A stretch of DNA of 63,137 nucleotides from an uncultured Dehalococcoidia bacterium (GCA_913049785.1 CAJWXP010000009.1:1-63137); one strand, 5' to 3'. Numbered from the stretch's first letter, positions 45,861 through 55,395 are shown. Made by a program: numbers and translations. Notes: generated by a model from the sequence alone, not told the origin.

Positions 45861-47417
45861 TTAGCTCCTGGCCCGCTTACCCTTCTTGGCCTTCGGTCGA
45901 TTCTGGGTAGCAATCGTGGCAACAGCGGTTGCTGCAGCAGCAGCGGCGGCGGCAGGGTCGGGTCTCTCTGTCCGGTTCCGTCCACGCTCAGACGGCATGA
46001 TGTCCTCTGCAAACCGCAGTACAGACGATTCTTTCACGGTATCCGGAATGACCCAAATTGAGTCATCGTCCACTGAGATGGCCGCTGGCTCCGGGGTCGG
46101 CTCTTCAGCGACAGCGGCGGCGGCCTCTTCGGCCTCTTCTCGCAGCAACTCTTCAAGCTCAACATCCTGAGTCGCGAGGTTAGTATCCACTTCTATCGTC
46201 GCCTCGGCTGCGACAGGTTCATCGTTGGCAACAGCTACTTCTGCAACAGGAACTTCAGCAACCGCGGGGGCAGCCTCACTCTCTGTGACGGCTTCAACAG
46301 CAGCGGCTTCAACCACCGCCTCGGCTCCGGCAACCACTACAGCGCCTTCATCGTCGGCTACAAGAGTTTCCAAGTTGGACTCGGACTCACTTCGGATGTC
46401 GATGCGCCAACCAGTCAGCTTGGCAGCCAGCCGTGCGTTCTGCCCCTCCCGGCCAATGGCTAGTGAGAGGTGACGGTCTGGCACTATCACCAGAGCAGAA
46501 TGTTCTTCATTGTCCAGGTCAACCTTGGTGACCTGTGCCGGACTCAATGCGTTGGCAAGGAAGTCCGCTATGTCTTCGCTCCAGGGAAGCACGTCGATTT
46601 TCTCGCCCTGCAGCTCGTTTACGATGTTCTGAATACGGAAACCACGTAGTCCGACACAGGAGCCGACGGGGTCGACACCCTCTTGACGTGCCTGAACGGC
46701 TACCTTGGTGCGAGAGCCCGGTTCTCTGGCGATGGCTTTAATCTCAACAACGCCCTTGAAGACCTCCGGGACTTCGCGCTCGAAAAGTCTCCGCACCAAG
46801 TTCTTGTGGGCCCTGGACAGGATCAGTTCCGGGCCGCGAGAACTCTCGGCAACCTCAGAGAGGTAGAACTGCAACGTGGTGTTCGGGCGATACCGTTCAC
46901 TGGGCACCTCTTCCTCACGGGGCATCAGGGCGTCGGCACGACCGAGGCTTATAACAACCTGGCCGGGCTCAACACGCTCGATACGGCCTGCAAGGATCTC
47001 ACCGACACGGCTGGTGTACTCAGAGAGCACCAGTTCACGCTCAGCCTCTCGAAGGCGTTGGAGCACTACCTGCTTTGCCGTCTGCGCAGCGATCCTGCCG
47101 GCAGCAGCAAAGTCAGTCTCAATCTCAATGATGTCCTCAACGGCTGCATCCGTCTTGATCTTCTTGGCTTCTTTCAGGGTGATCTCTTTGCGTTCGTCCT
47201 CAACATCCTTGGCCGTTTTGACCACAGTCTTGAGGATATAGACCGTTACCTCGCCATCGCCGGGGGCAAGCTTGACCGATAGGTCATGGCCAGCGCCAAC
47301 GCCCTCTTTGCGATATGCGGACACCAATGCGGCTTCAACTACGCCAAGGACCGTATCCCTGGGCAGCCCGCGTTCTGCAGCCAACTGGGTTACAGCGATG
47401 AGAAAGTCACTCTTCAT
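45861..47417 (-). CDS. nusA: transcription factor NusA with extended acidic tail
   Basis: 518 residues from the ATG at 47417 (GGAGG nine bases upstream); the longer frame adds 11 unsupported residues. NTD, S1 (VGEILAGRIERVEPGQVVISLG), and KH1/KH2 (DPVGSCVGLRGFRIQNIVNEL, AIGREGQNARLAAKLTGWRIDI) are complete to about residue 340. The rest is Ala/Glu/Val-rich and repetitive, then a basic end (RPKAKKGKRARS). rimP, often upstream, is not seen. Confidence 0.94.
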   Translation of the reverse strand: MKSDFLIAVTQLAAERGLPRDTVLGVVEAALVSAYRKEGVGAGHDLSVKLAPGDGEVTVYILKTVVKTAKDVEDERKEITLKEAKKIKTDAAVEDIIEIETDFAAAGRIAAQTAKQVVLQRLREAERELVLSEYTSRVGEILAGRIERVEPGQVVISLGRADALMPREEEVPSERYRPNTTLQFYLSEVAESSRGPELILSRAHKNLVRRLFEREVPEVFKGVVEIKAIAREPGSRTKVAVQARQEGVDPVGSCVGLRGFRIQNIVNELQGEKIDVLPWSEDIADFLANALSPAQVTKVDLDNEEHSALVIVPDRHLSLAIGREGQNARLAAKLTGWRIDIRSESESNLETLVADDEGAVVVAGAEAVVEAAAVEAVTESEAAPAVAEVPVAEVAVANDEPVAAEATIEVDTNLATQDVELEELLREEAEEAAAAVAEEPTPEPAAISVDDDSIWVIPDTVKESSVLRFAEDIMPSERGRNRTERPDPAAAAAAAATAVATIATQNRPKAKKGKRARS

Positions 47418-47669
47418 TGCCCCAGACCTCCGTACATACCCTTCTTTCAAGCAAAAAAGTGGGACGAGCCCACTTTCAAGTGCGTCGGGGATATGCTCTA
47501 CTCCCTGAATTTTAGCACTCTAGCCGTCCTCCTGCAACTACGACAATGCGTCTCACGCGCGAAGCTCCCTGCTGAGGCGAGATGAACTAGCAAACGATTC
47601 TTATAGCTACAATTATCCTCTTTTATATGTAACCAACGGGGACGTGAGTCCGTGGCAATGCCCTGGCGG

Positions 47670-47699
47670 TTGACAGTGTCTCGAACCGAATGCTACGCT
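47670..47699 (+). promoter_or_regulatory. promoter of the T-box/leuS unit
   Basis: TTGACA (47670-47675), 18-bp spacer, TACGCT (47694-47699), just upstream of the T-box stem I. Confidence 0.65.
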
Positions 47700-47705
47700 C
47701 GATTC

Positions 47706-47985
47706 AACGTCCCATAGCTAAATGCGACGATGGGGAGTAGTAGCGAGGATCCTAGCATCAGCGAGTCGACAGACAGTGGAAGGTCGGCAGCTCAGGCAAC
47801 GCGAACTCGCCCCGGAGCAGTGACCCTGAACCAAGGCTAGACCTGAACTAAGGGCCAACGGTGGCACCGTTACAGCCAATCAAGCGACTCCGTTCGTCCT
47901 GAGCACGGCGAAGGACACGAAGTAAGCAGGGTGGTACCGCGGATTATGTCGAGCAATCCGTCCCTACGTGGGGCGGATTTTTTGT
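47706..47985 (+). promoter_or_regulatory. Leu-specific T-box leader with terminator
   Basis: Stem I loop-E pair AGTA (47736-47739) and GAA (47803-47805), enclosed by GGGG/CCCC, presents the specifier codon CTC (47806-47808), a Leu codon. The T-box sequence AGGGTGGTACCGCGG is at 47928-47942. Its UGGU should pair with a tRNA ending ACCA, fitting tRNA-Leu. The terminator is AATCCGTCCC-TACGT-GGGGCGGATT plus six T (47955-47983). Uncharged tRNA-Leu is expected to allow read-through into the two genes downstream. Confidence 0.92.
47888..47921 (+). repeat. REP-like inverted repeat inside the T-box leader
   Basis: CTCCGTTCGTCCTGAGC, short loop, then GGCGAAGGACACGAAG. It resembles the common GTTCGTCCTGAGC...GTCGAAGGAC palindromes dispersed in many genomes; part of the same motif (GAGCCTGTCGAAA) recurs after leuS at 51251-51263. 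Lies between the T-box stems and the antiterminator. Confidence 0.5.
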
Positions 47986-47995
47986 TGGAGCGATT

Positions 47996-48739
47996 TTGAA
48001 ACAACTAACAGACCTGAGTCCGTTCAACTGGATAGGCAAAAGCACAAACCAGGACGCTCATCCTGAGAGCATCTGGGGCTTTGTCTCCGAGTTCCTTCCT
48101 GTCACATACGCCGCCTACTGCAAGATATTCCACGCCATCTACGAAGACCTCGCAGTGACAGACAAGTCGGCAACGTGGGAGGAACTAGGTGTGAAAGGTG
48201 ATCTCGATAGCTCTGACCAAATCGAGCGGGTGACTTGGCAGGACTTGACCACGAGGTGTTCGTTGCAGTTCCACTCGGAGATCAATCAGGATTCCTTTGC
48301 GCTCAACTTCCCGAAGGGGAGCTGGCCCAGGCACCTCATCGCCCCGAGAGAAGGAACATTGGATGAAGAAGAGAGCCCCCAACTTGCTACAGTTTTAACG
48401 CCGTTCACCAACGACCAGCCGTGCTGTTTCTACTATACCTCTATTGCCAATGCGGGTGACAGCGAGACGCTCTATCAGGGTGAACTGACCGAGGTGGACG
48501 AGTTGTCAGGCAAAGGTGATTACTACACAACACCTACATACTGGTGGTCCGAAGACAAAAGCTGGACGGTGTTCACAGACCCTGAATACACGTTCACAAT
48601 AGTCGGCGGGTCACAAGAACTCATCGATTCGATACTCGCTGACCCGACCCTCGAGGCGGTACAGGTCGACCTGACGACTCGCATCACGCCCAATTCCGAC
48701 GACATCAATATACAAGACGACCAAACGGAGAAGACATGA
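47996..48739 (+). CDS. unrecognised 247-residue protein in the leuS T-box unit
   Basis: TTG start (GGAG at 47986-47989 gives good spacing). Acidic, Trp/Tyr-rich, no signal peptide or TM segment; no Cys motif. Features include FNWIGKSTNQDAHPESIWGFVSEFLP at the start and YWWSEDKSWTVFTDPEYTFTIVGGSQELIDSIL near the end, the latter resembling immunity or SUKH-like folds only vaguely. Its last codons overlap the leuS start region (stop 48739, leuS ATG 48736), so the two are translationally coupled. Function unknown. Confidence 0.7.
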   Translation: MKQLTDLSPFNWIGKSTNQDAHPESIWGFVSEFLPVTYAAYCKIFHAIYEDLAVTDKSATWEELGVKGDLDSSDQIERVTWQDLTTRCSLQFHSEINQDSFALNFPKGSWPRHLIAPREGTLDEEESPQLATVLTPFTNDQPCCFYYTSIANAGDSETLYQGELTEVDELSGKGDYYTTPTYWWSEDKSWTVFTDPEYTFTIVGGSQELIDSILADPTLEAVQVDLTTRITPNSDDINIQDDQTEKT

Positions 48740-51219
48740 CCCAGAACCGCGGACGCAGATCAGAACTTCGGTGGGATCCCCAGACCATCGACAAGAAGTG
48801 GCAGGCCAAGTGGGCAGAGGACAAGCTCCACCATGTGGATAACGACGACCCTCGCCCCAAGTGGTACGAGCTGACCATGTACCCGTACCCCTCCGGCGAT
48901 GTCCACATAGGCCATTGGTACGTTTTGGCCCCATCGGACGCTCACGCCCGGTTCCGCAAGATGCAGGGCTACAACGTGCTGCACCCCATAGGCTTCGATG
49001 CTTTTGGGCTGCCCGCGGAAAACGCCGCAATCAGGCAGGGTGTCCACCCCTACCCGTGGACCATGACCAACATCGATAAGATGCGCGGCCAGCTGAAGTC
49101 CATGGGCACGATCTACGATTGGGACCGGGAGATCATCTGCTGCCTGCCTGAGTACTACAAGTGGAGCCAATGGCTCTTCCTGCAGCTCTACAAAGCCGGC
49201 CTTGCCTATCGTGCCTTCGCCCCGGCTGTGTGGTGCCCCTCGTGTCAGACGGTGCTGGCCAACGAGCAGGTGGTGGACGGTGCGTGCGAGCGATGCGGCA
49301 CCCTCATAACCCGGCGTGAACTGAACCAGTGGTTCCTGCGCATCACCAAGTACGCCGATGAACTGCTGGATGGCTCCGGCCTGATCGATTGGCCAGAGAA
49401 GATCATGATCATGCAGCGCAACTGGATCGGTCGGAGCGAGGGCGCTGAAGTCTCTTTCGACATCTCCCACCTCGGCCTCGACGACAAAGAGCTACGCGTC
49501 TTCACCACTCGCGTCGATACCATTTTCGGCGTGACGTTCCTGGTGTTGGCGCCTGAGCATCCTCTGGTCTCTGCCCTGACGTCGCCCGAACAGCACGATG
49601 CCGTCGAGAAGTACGTCCAGGAAGCCAGGGCAAAGTCGGACATCGAACGGATGGCAACGGACCGGGAGAAGACCGGCGTTCCCCTGGGCACCTACTGCAT
49701 CAACCCTGCAAACGGCCAGCAGGTACCCATCCTGACTGCCGACTACGCTGTGGCCTGGTACGCCACCGGTGCCGTGATGGGAGTCCCAGCTCACGACCAG
49801 CGCGACTTCGAGTTCGCGACGAAATTCGGCCTGCCTATACAAACGGTCATTGCTCCGGAGGGCTCCACCGGCCAGGAAGTCCTTGAGGCTGCCTACACAG
49901 AGCCCGGAATGATGGTGAACTCCGGCGACTTTGATGGCATGCCCAACAAGCAGGGCATGGACGCCATCGCCGCCTATCTGGATGCTCGCGGTTCAGGCCG
50001 AAAGACACAGATATACCGATTGCGTGATTGGCTGGTTTCTCGTCAGCGCTACTGGGGCACACCGATCCCAATCGTGCATTGCCCGTCATGCGGCCAGGTG
50101 CCAGTCCCCGACGACCAGCTTCCTGTACTGCTGCCTGAGGACGCTGACTTTCAGCCTACCGGCGAGTCGCCGCTGGCCCGAAACGAAGCGTTCGTGAACA
50201 CGACGTGTCCAAAGTGTGGCAACACCGACGCCAAGCGCGAGACGGACACCATGGACACCTTCTTCGATTCGTCCTGGTACTTCCTACGCTACTTGAGTGC
50301 CCACGATGACCAGCACGCATTCGATCCTGAGCAAGTGAAGAAATGGGCACCGGTAGACCAGTACACCGGCGGCGCTGAACACGCTGTCATGCACCTGATG
50401 TACGCCCGGTTTTTCACGAAAGCCCTGCGGGACATTGGCCTGCTGGAGTTCGATGAACCCTTTCTGCGCCTCTTCAACCAGGGCCACATCATTGCCGACG
50501 GCGCCAAGATGAGTAAGTCACGCGGCAACGTCGTGGCGCCAGACGAATACGTGAAGTCAGTGGGCGCTGATGTCGTCCGCACATACCTCATGTTCGTCGG
50601 ACCCTGGGAGGGCGGCGGAGAGTGGGTGGACGGTGGCATCAACGGCATTACTCGCTGGTACAACCGAGTCTGGGATTTGCTGGAACGAGACCCTGGATTG
50701 CTCAAATCCAGCGATGATTCTGGCGGCAGCCGCGAGCTACGTCGCAAGCTCCAACAGACCATACGGAAGGTCTACCAGGACCTGGACACGTTCAAGTTCA
50801 ACACCGCCATCGCAGCCATGATGGAGCTGACCAACACACTCCAGAAGGTGTGGGATGGAGGTTCCGCCAGCAAAGCCTCATGGGTGGAGACTCGCAAAGC
50901 GTTCCTGGTTTTGCTTGCGCCCATAGCGCCTCACCTGGCGGAGGAGTCCTGGGAACGCATCGGCGAGAATGCTAGCGTCCATCTGCAGTCGTTCCCGCAA
51001 TGGGACGACGCCCTGGCAGTAGAAGAGACGGTGACCCTGGTGGTACAGGTCGATGGCAAGGTGCGCGACAAGCTGCCCGTGGCCGTCGATATCAGCGAGG
51101 ACGACGCCAAGGAGCTAGCCCTGGCCCAGGACAACGTCAAACGACACATAGAGGGTAAAACCATAGCGAAGGTCGTCTATGTACCAGGCAGGCTTGTCAA
51201 CATCGTCACCCAGGGCTAG
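48736..51219 (+). CDS. leuS: leucyl-tRNA synthetase
   Basis: 827 residues. Class I: HIGH at H57-H60 in YPYPSGDVHIGHW, KMSKS in GAKMSKSRGNVV near residue 592. The CP1 editing domain includes the T-rich VFTTRVDTIFGVTFLVLAPEHPL. The C-terminal anticodon-binding domain is complete. Controlled by the Leu T-box at 47.7 kb and translationally coupled to the unknown gene upstream. The stop codon lies in a GGGCTAGGCCC palindrome. Confidence 0.97.
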   Translation: MTQNRGRRSELRWDPQTIDKKWQAKWAEDKLHHVDNDDPRPKWYELTMYPYPSGDVHIGHWYVLAPSDAHARFRKMQGYNVLHPIGFDAFGLPAENAAIRQGVHPYPWTMTNIDKMRGQLKSMGTIYDWDREIICCLPEYYKWSQWLFLQLYKAGLAYRAFAPAVWCPSCQTVLANEQVVDGACERCGTLITRRELNQWFLRITKYADELLDGSGLIDWPEKIMIMQRNWIGRSEGAEVSFDISHLGLDDKELRVFTTRVDTIFGVTFLVLAPEHPLVSALTSPEQHDAVEKYVQEARAKSDIERMATDREKTGVPLGTYCINPANGQQVPILTADYAVAWYATGAVMGVPAHDQRDFEFATKFGLPIQTVIAPEGSTGQEVLEAAYTEPGMMVNSGDFDGMPNKQGMDAIAAYLDARGSGRKTQIYRLRDWLVSRQRYWGTPIPIVHCPSCGQVPVPDDQLPVLLPEDADFQPTGESPLARNEAFVNTTCPKCGNTDAKRETDTMDTFFDSSWYFLRYLSAHDDQHAFDPEQVKKWAPVDQYTGGAEHAVMHLMYARFFTKALRDIGLLEFDEPFLRLFNQGHIIADGAKMSKSRGNVVAPDEYVKSVGADVVRTYLMFVGPWEGGGEWVDGGINGITRWYNRVWDLLERDPGLLKSSDDSGGSRELRRKLQQTIRKVYQDLDTFKFNTAIAAMMELTNTLQKVWDGGSASKASWVETRKAFLVLLAPIAPHLAEESWERIGENASVHLQSFPQWDDALAVEETVTLVVQVDGKVRDKLPVAVDISEDDAKELALAQDNVKRHIEGKTIAKVVYVPGRLVNIVTQG

Positions 51220-51242
51220 GCCCGAGGGTTCGCCCTCGACCC
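51208..51242. repeat. palindromic repeat at the leuS stop codon
   Basis: GGGCTAGGCCC around the TAG, then CGAGGGTTCGCCCTCG. Resembles the GGGCTAGCCC and GGGCTAAGCCC copies at 52.0 and 62.2 kb. Confidence 0.5.
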
Positions 51243-51270
51243 ATATGCGTGAGCCTGTCGAAATTACCTA

Positions 51271-51867
51271 TTAGCTTAGGCTAAACGGCGGGTATTGGTC
51301 TGTCGTCAGAAGCAGCGCATACGCTTCCGCTCGCAGCACCCACCGCAGCACCCCAACCATGTAGTCGAAAAGGCCGCGCGGATACCTACCGGTGAACCGG
51401 ATTGCAAACCAGGCAATGACCCACGCCACGACCATTCCAATGAGCAAGACAACCAGTACTACATAGTGGGGTATCGCCAGTAGCCACTTCACGATGGGCA
51501 GGTAACGGTTCAGGTCGGCCTCGACGTTCGGATACGGGATATCTATGTGGAGTGCCTGTTCTTCATCAGTGGACGGATCTTCATCTCTAAGTAATAGTAC
51601 GTAAGCACCTATCCTTGCAGAGAATTAGGTCATGTTCAGATTCCAGTCGAAGCACCAGCGGGGATACTTTTGTCTGAACACGATGAGCAAAATGACGGGA
51701 AGGAACAGTACGCTAAACGACGCACCTACCAACATGCCAGCCCCAACGAAGACGATACCGATGGGAATCACAAAAAGGATGCGGAGAGCGCTGGATAGCC
51801 GGTCAAGTTGACGGTCCGGGTAGTCCACGGAGAGTTGCGCGGGATACTGTGCCGGTGATTGAGCCAT
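51271..51867 (-). pseudogene. DUF4389 membrane protein with an in-frame stop
   Basis: Reading from ATG 51867 gives AQYPAQLSVDYPDRQLDRLSS, one TM pair, and FRQKYPRWCFDWNLNMT, then TAA at 51627-51625. In the same frame the family sequence continues (FSARIGAYVLLLRDEDPSTDEEQ, LNRYLPIVKWLLAIPHYVV, FAIRFTGRYPRGLFDYMVGVLRW) to 51271. No frameshift is needed, so this is a nonsense substitution where homologues have Arg. About 198 codons. Function of DUF4389 is unknown. Confidence 0.75.
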
Positions 51868-52029
51868 CGCCTACCTCCTAGAGCGATTTTTCCTCAAACC
51901 TTGAGCCCAGATAACTTCACTATGCAGGGTGCAAGTCTCTTACATCGTGCTTCCTACAATCCATACCTCTACGACCCCAATTTTCTTGCGATTAGCCTCA
52001 GTTCTTGGGTAACCGCAGGTCACTTGGGT

Positions 52030-52065
52030 CAAGGGCTAGCCCTTGGGTGCAGGGTATCACCCTGC
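52030..52065. repeat. palindromic repeat, copy 3
   Basis: Perfect CAAGGGCTAGCCCTTG (52030-52045) followed by GGGTGCAGGG-TATCA-CCCTGC (to 52065). The stop of the S9 peptidase gene (52057-52059) lies in the second hairpin loop. GGTCACTTGGGT upstream matches the copy at 22.1 kb. Confidence 0.7.
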
Positions 52066-53880
52066 CTTGAGGTACCTGTCCAGGAAGTCCGCCACATCCA
52101 GCAACAACTGCCGCACGTTGGCCGGAGCATCCACGTAGTAGCCGTCGTTGTGATAGACCTTGTATTCCACCGTCTTGTACAATCGCTTCATCTCCACCGC
52201 GAAGAGTCGTGACGCGTCTGACGATGGGTCCTTGCCCTCGCCGTGTAGGACGAACGTCGGCGTCGTAGCGTTCTCGATCTTGTAGAAGGGCGAGCAGTCG
52301 TACCACACATCCGAGTTCTCTTCGAACGAGCCGAACTCGTGCACCTGCATCTTGTTGTGGCGAAGCTCCATTTCAGCCTGCAACGACGGCCAGTCGCCAT
52401 AGCCCGATATCGGCACAGCGGCCTGGAAGGCACCCGGCGCAAAGGAGATGGCGCACATGCTCAGGATGCCGCCGTAGCTCCTGCCCATGATGCCGATGTT
52501 CTCAGCATCCACATACTTGAGTCCCTTCAGATAGTCTCTGCCAGCAATAGCGTCTTTCAGGTCGCCACCGCCCCAATCCTTGTCGTTCGCCTCCTCAAAG
52601 ACCTTGCCGTAGCCGGAACTCCCGCGGATGTTGGGCAGCAAGACCACGTAGCCACGCTGCACCAGGTACTGCACGTTCACCTGAAGGTCGTCATAGAACT
52701 GGTTGGTAGGCCCGCCGTGGATGTACAGCAGCCCAGGGTATTTCTGGCTCTTGTCCGATGGGCTGTACAGGTATCCGTGGATAGTCAGCCCATCAAAGCT
52801 CTTGAAAGCCATCTTCTCCGGTTTCATGAGCCTTTCCGTTAGGCCGCCGCCCGGCGATGCATCGGTCAACTGGCTGGCGTGGCCGTCTTTCAGCGATACC
52901 GTCCAGATATCAGCGGGGGTTGTTGGCGTCCCATATCGAAATGCGATTGCGGTGCCGTCCGGCGACCACTGCAAATTGGAGCACACACCGATGCCCGGCG
53001 AGAAAATGGCCCTGGAGCCGCCGTTGCCAGCGTCGGACACACGTATCTCCAGTGTACCGTTGTTGTTCGACGTGAATGCGACCTGCCTGCCCGATGGCGA
53101 CCACACGGCGTTGTCCTGCTCCGCCTCTTCCGGTGCTAATGCGGCAGGTTCACCGCCATCGATCGGGGCCGTCCAGATGTTTGTGTGGCCGCTGCGCTGG
53201 GAGCGGAAAACCACGGTCTTATTATCAGCCGATACATTCGGCGTGCCGAAGGTCTTACCGTAGGTATAGTCGAAGAAATCGGTATCGACTGCGACCACCC
53301 TGGAGTCTTTGCCATCGCGGGTGATGATCATCACATCGTGGTCTTCCCACGTATCGTCCAGCCGGACGTATGCGATGTGCTTACCGTCGGGCGTGAAGAC
53401 CGGGTTGACGGCGTACAACGGGCCTTCGGTCAGCCGGTGCGCCTCTCCGGAGGGAACGTCCACTCGGTAGATCTCATACGCGCCGTTTCGATTGCAGGCC
53501 ACCGCAACAGACTGACCGTCCGGCGACCACGCCATCGAGTGGATCAGCCCACCAAGGTGGGTCAGTTGAATCTCTTCGGACCCATCGGTCGGCCACAACC
53601 ACACCTCGTCAGTTCCTGTCTTCTTGGAGATGTAGGAGAGGTAATTGTCCGTAGACGCCCATAACGGTGCGCGGGATGCCAGGAAGTTCACATCGCCCAT
53701 GCTTACGGTGAGGCGTGTGGGGAATCCGCCCTTCGATGGCATGCTCCACAAGTTCGTGGTACCGCCCAGGGATGAAACGAATGCGATGCGGCTGCCGTCT
53801 GGCGACCACTGTGGTGTCTCAACACCTACCAATGGTCGAATCGACAGTATCTGATCCAGGGTTGGCGAGGTTTTCTCCAT
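52057..53880 (-). CDS. S9 family peptidase (acylaminoacyl-peptidase-like)
   Basis: 607 residues, no signal peptide. N-terminal half: WD40-like/TolB-type propeller repeats (WSPDGSRIAFVSS, WSPDGQSVAVACN, WSPSGRQVAFTSN). C-terminal alpha/beta hydrolase domain with YIHGGPTNQFYDD, nucleophile in GRSYGGIL near residue 463, and a C-terminal acid/His pair (ASRLFAVEMKRL, NDGYYVDAP region). Hydrolyses short peptides or N-acylated residues in the cytoplasm. Stop lies in a palindromic repeat. Confidence 0.9.
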   Translation of the reverse strand: MEKTSPTLDQILSIRPLVGVETPQWSPDGSRIAFVSSLGGTTNLWSMPSKGGFPTRLTVSMGDVNFLASRAPLWASTDNYLSYISKKTGTDEVWLWPTDGSEEIQLTHLGGLIHSMAWSPDGQSVAVACNRNGAYEIYRVDVPSGEAHRLTEGPLYAVNPVFTPDGKHIAYVRLDDTWEDHDVMIITRDGKDSRVVAVDTDFFDYTYGKTFGTPNVSADNKTVVFRSQRSGHTNIWTAPIDGGEPAALAPEEAEQDNAVWSPSGRQVAFTSNNNGTLEIRVSDAGNGGSRAIFSPGIGVCSNLQWSPDGTAIAFRYGTPTTPADIWTVSLKDGHASQLTDASPGGGLTERLMKPEKMAFKSFDGLTIHGYLYSPSDKSQKYPGLLYIHGGPTNQFYDDLQVNVQYLVQRGYVVLLPNIRGSSGYGKVFEEANDKDWGGGDLKDAIAGRDYLKGLKYVDAENIGIMGRSYGGILSMCAISFAPGAFQAAVPISGYGDWPSLQAEMELRHNKMQVHEFGSFEENSDVWYDCSPFYKIENATTPTFVLHGEGKDPSSDASRLFAVEMKRLYKTVEYKVYHNDGYYVDAPANVRQLLLDVADFLDRYLKAG

Positions 53881-54033
53881 AGCTCAACTCCAATGAGAAT
53901 TTCAAGCGTGAATCCAAGGAATGGCACAGCCTAGCATCAGCCTTTGAGGGGGTCAAACGTGCGGGCACCTTGTTGCGGCCACACGTGAATCGTTATGCTA
54001 TGAACATCACGGTCAGAAAACGGGAGAACATCC

Positions 54034-55146
54034 ATGAGCATCACCCCCGACGAGGCACTGAAAATACTGGAAGACCTTGGCGGGTTGCCGGCAACCTCAT
54101 TTCACGAAGGTCTTGTCTCCGACTACGTCCTTGAGTCGCTGAGCAAACTCGGCATCGAACCCCGGCGCGACCCATACGGCAACATCGTCGCGCGTATCCC
54201 CGGCATGACGTCGGGCGTACCTCCCATTGCATTCGTCGCCCACATGGATCACCCCGGCTTCGAAGCAATCGAACGTCGAGGTAACACACTTGTGGCCGCG
54301 GCGAGGGGCGGCGTGCCTCAGGCCTCCTTTGCAGACCCCGTGGCCTCGCCAATTCCTGTAGAAGTCGTGGCCGCCTCCGGTCAGCGATGGAAGGCGCAAC
54401 TCGCCGGAATTGACGGCGCTCCTGAAGATCGTCGAGTGCTGGTAAGCCTCAAGGAAGCGGCTGATGTGCCGCTCCCTGCCTCAATCGTGTTCGACCTCAC
54501 AGACTTCAATCGTCACGGAGACCTGCTTTACATGCGCGCCGCAGACGACCTTGCTGGATGCGCTGCAATATTGGCTGCTCTCCATGACTTGGCTGAAGTT
54601 CCGGCGCTAGGGGATGTCTACGGCGTGTTCACTCGAGCGGAAGAGGTGGGGCTCGTCGGTGCTCGCATTATGGCGCAGGAACACAGCCTGCCGCTGGACT
54701 GCCTCGTCGTATCGTTGGAATCGAGTCGAGAACTCCCTGGTGCCATGCAGGGCTTAGGCCCGGTGATTCGAGTTGGCGATGTGACGTTCACGTTCAGCGC
54801 GGAAGCGGAGCAAGTCCTGCACGTGGCGCGACAGGCGCTGGTAGCGGAAAATCCTGATTACAAAGTGCAGCGACAACTCATGAGCGGCGGGACGTGCGAG
54901 GCCAGTGGTTTCGCCGCGTGGGGATACGCCACAACGGGCATTGCGTTTCCACTTGGTAATTATCACAATGCAACACCGGAGGGTGGGGTTGGTGCTGAGT
55001 ACATCAACGCAGAAGACTTTATAGGTGGGGTGCAGCTTGTCACGCAGGCAGCCCGTAGCGTTGCCGCACGACGCTCTTCGCCATCATGGAAGAGGCTTCA
55101 AGCGGTACCGGCAGACCTGCAACAGAGGCTGCTGAACAGCGATTGA
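54034..55146 (+). CDS. M42 family aminopeptidase (glutamyl aminopeptidase-like)
   Basis: 370 residues. Dinuclear metal ligands are visible in order: H70 and D72 (AHMDHPGF), bridging Asp in MRAADDLAGC near 170, catalytic/metal Glu pair in FTRAEEVGLVG near 206, SLESS near 230, and the final His in GNYHN near 310. Usual M42 length is about 350. Cytoplasmic tetrahedral aminopeptidases clear short peptides, a job related to the neighbouring S9 peptidase. Confidence 0.88.
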   Translation: MSITPDEALKILEDLGGLPATSFHEGLVSDYVLESLSKLGIEPRRDPYGNIVARIPGMTSGVPPIAFVAHMDHPGFEAIERRGNTLVAAARGGVPQASFADPVASPIPVEVVAASGQRWKAQLAGIDGAPEDRRVLVSLKEAADVPLPASIVFDLTDFNRHGDLLYMRAADDLAGCAAILAALHDLAEVPALGDVYGVFTRAEEVGLVGARIMAQEHSLPLDCLVVSLESSRELPGAMQGLGPVIRVGDVTFTFSAEAEQVLHVARQALVAENPDYKVQRQLMSGGTCEASGFAAWGYATTGIAFPLGNYHNATPEGGVGAEYINAEDFIGGVQLVTQAARSVAARRSSPSWKRLQAVPADLQQRLLNSD

Positions 55147-55155
55147 ACGAGCAGC

Positions 55156-55395
55156 TTAGCCGACGCTGACAGACAGACAGGTGACCGTCCGTAGCACACC
55201 GCTAATGGTGTGGACTTTATCCGTCACCAGCTCGCCCACAGAGTTCAAGTCTGCAGCGTTCACAACGGCAATGATGTCATAGGGGCCGGTCACGGCGTCT
55301 ACAGCTTCCATGCCGGTTACCCCGGACAGTGATCCCATCACATCACGGGTCTTGCCAACCGCCGTCTCAATCAACACATATGCTTTTGTAGCCAT
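55156..55395 (-). CDS. Lrp/AsnC ligand-binding (RAM) domain protein
   Basis: 79 residues. Stand-alone RAM domain without an HTH: KAYVLIETAVGKTRDVMGSL and VTGPYDIIAVVNAADLNSVGELV match AsnC_trans_reg. Such proteins oligomerise and bind amino acids. Convergent with the M42 peptidase gene, so an amino-acid-sensing link is possible but unproved. Confidence 0.85.
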   Translation of the reverse strand: MATKAYVLIETAVGKTRDVMGSLSGVTGMEAVDAVTGPYDIIAVVNAADLNSVGELVTDKVHTISGVLRTVTCLSVSVG

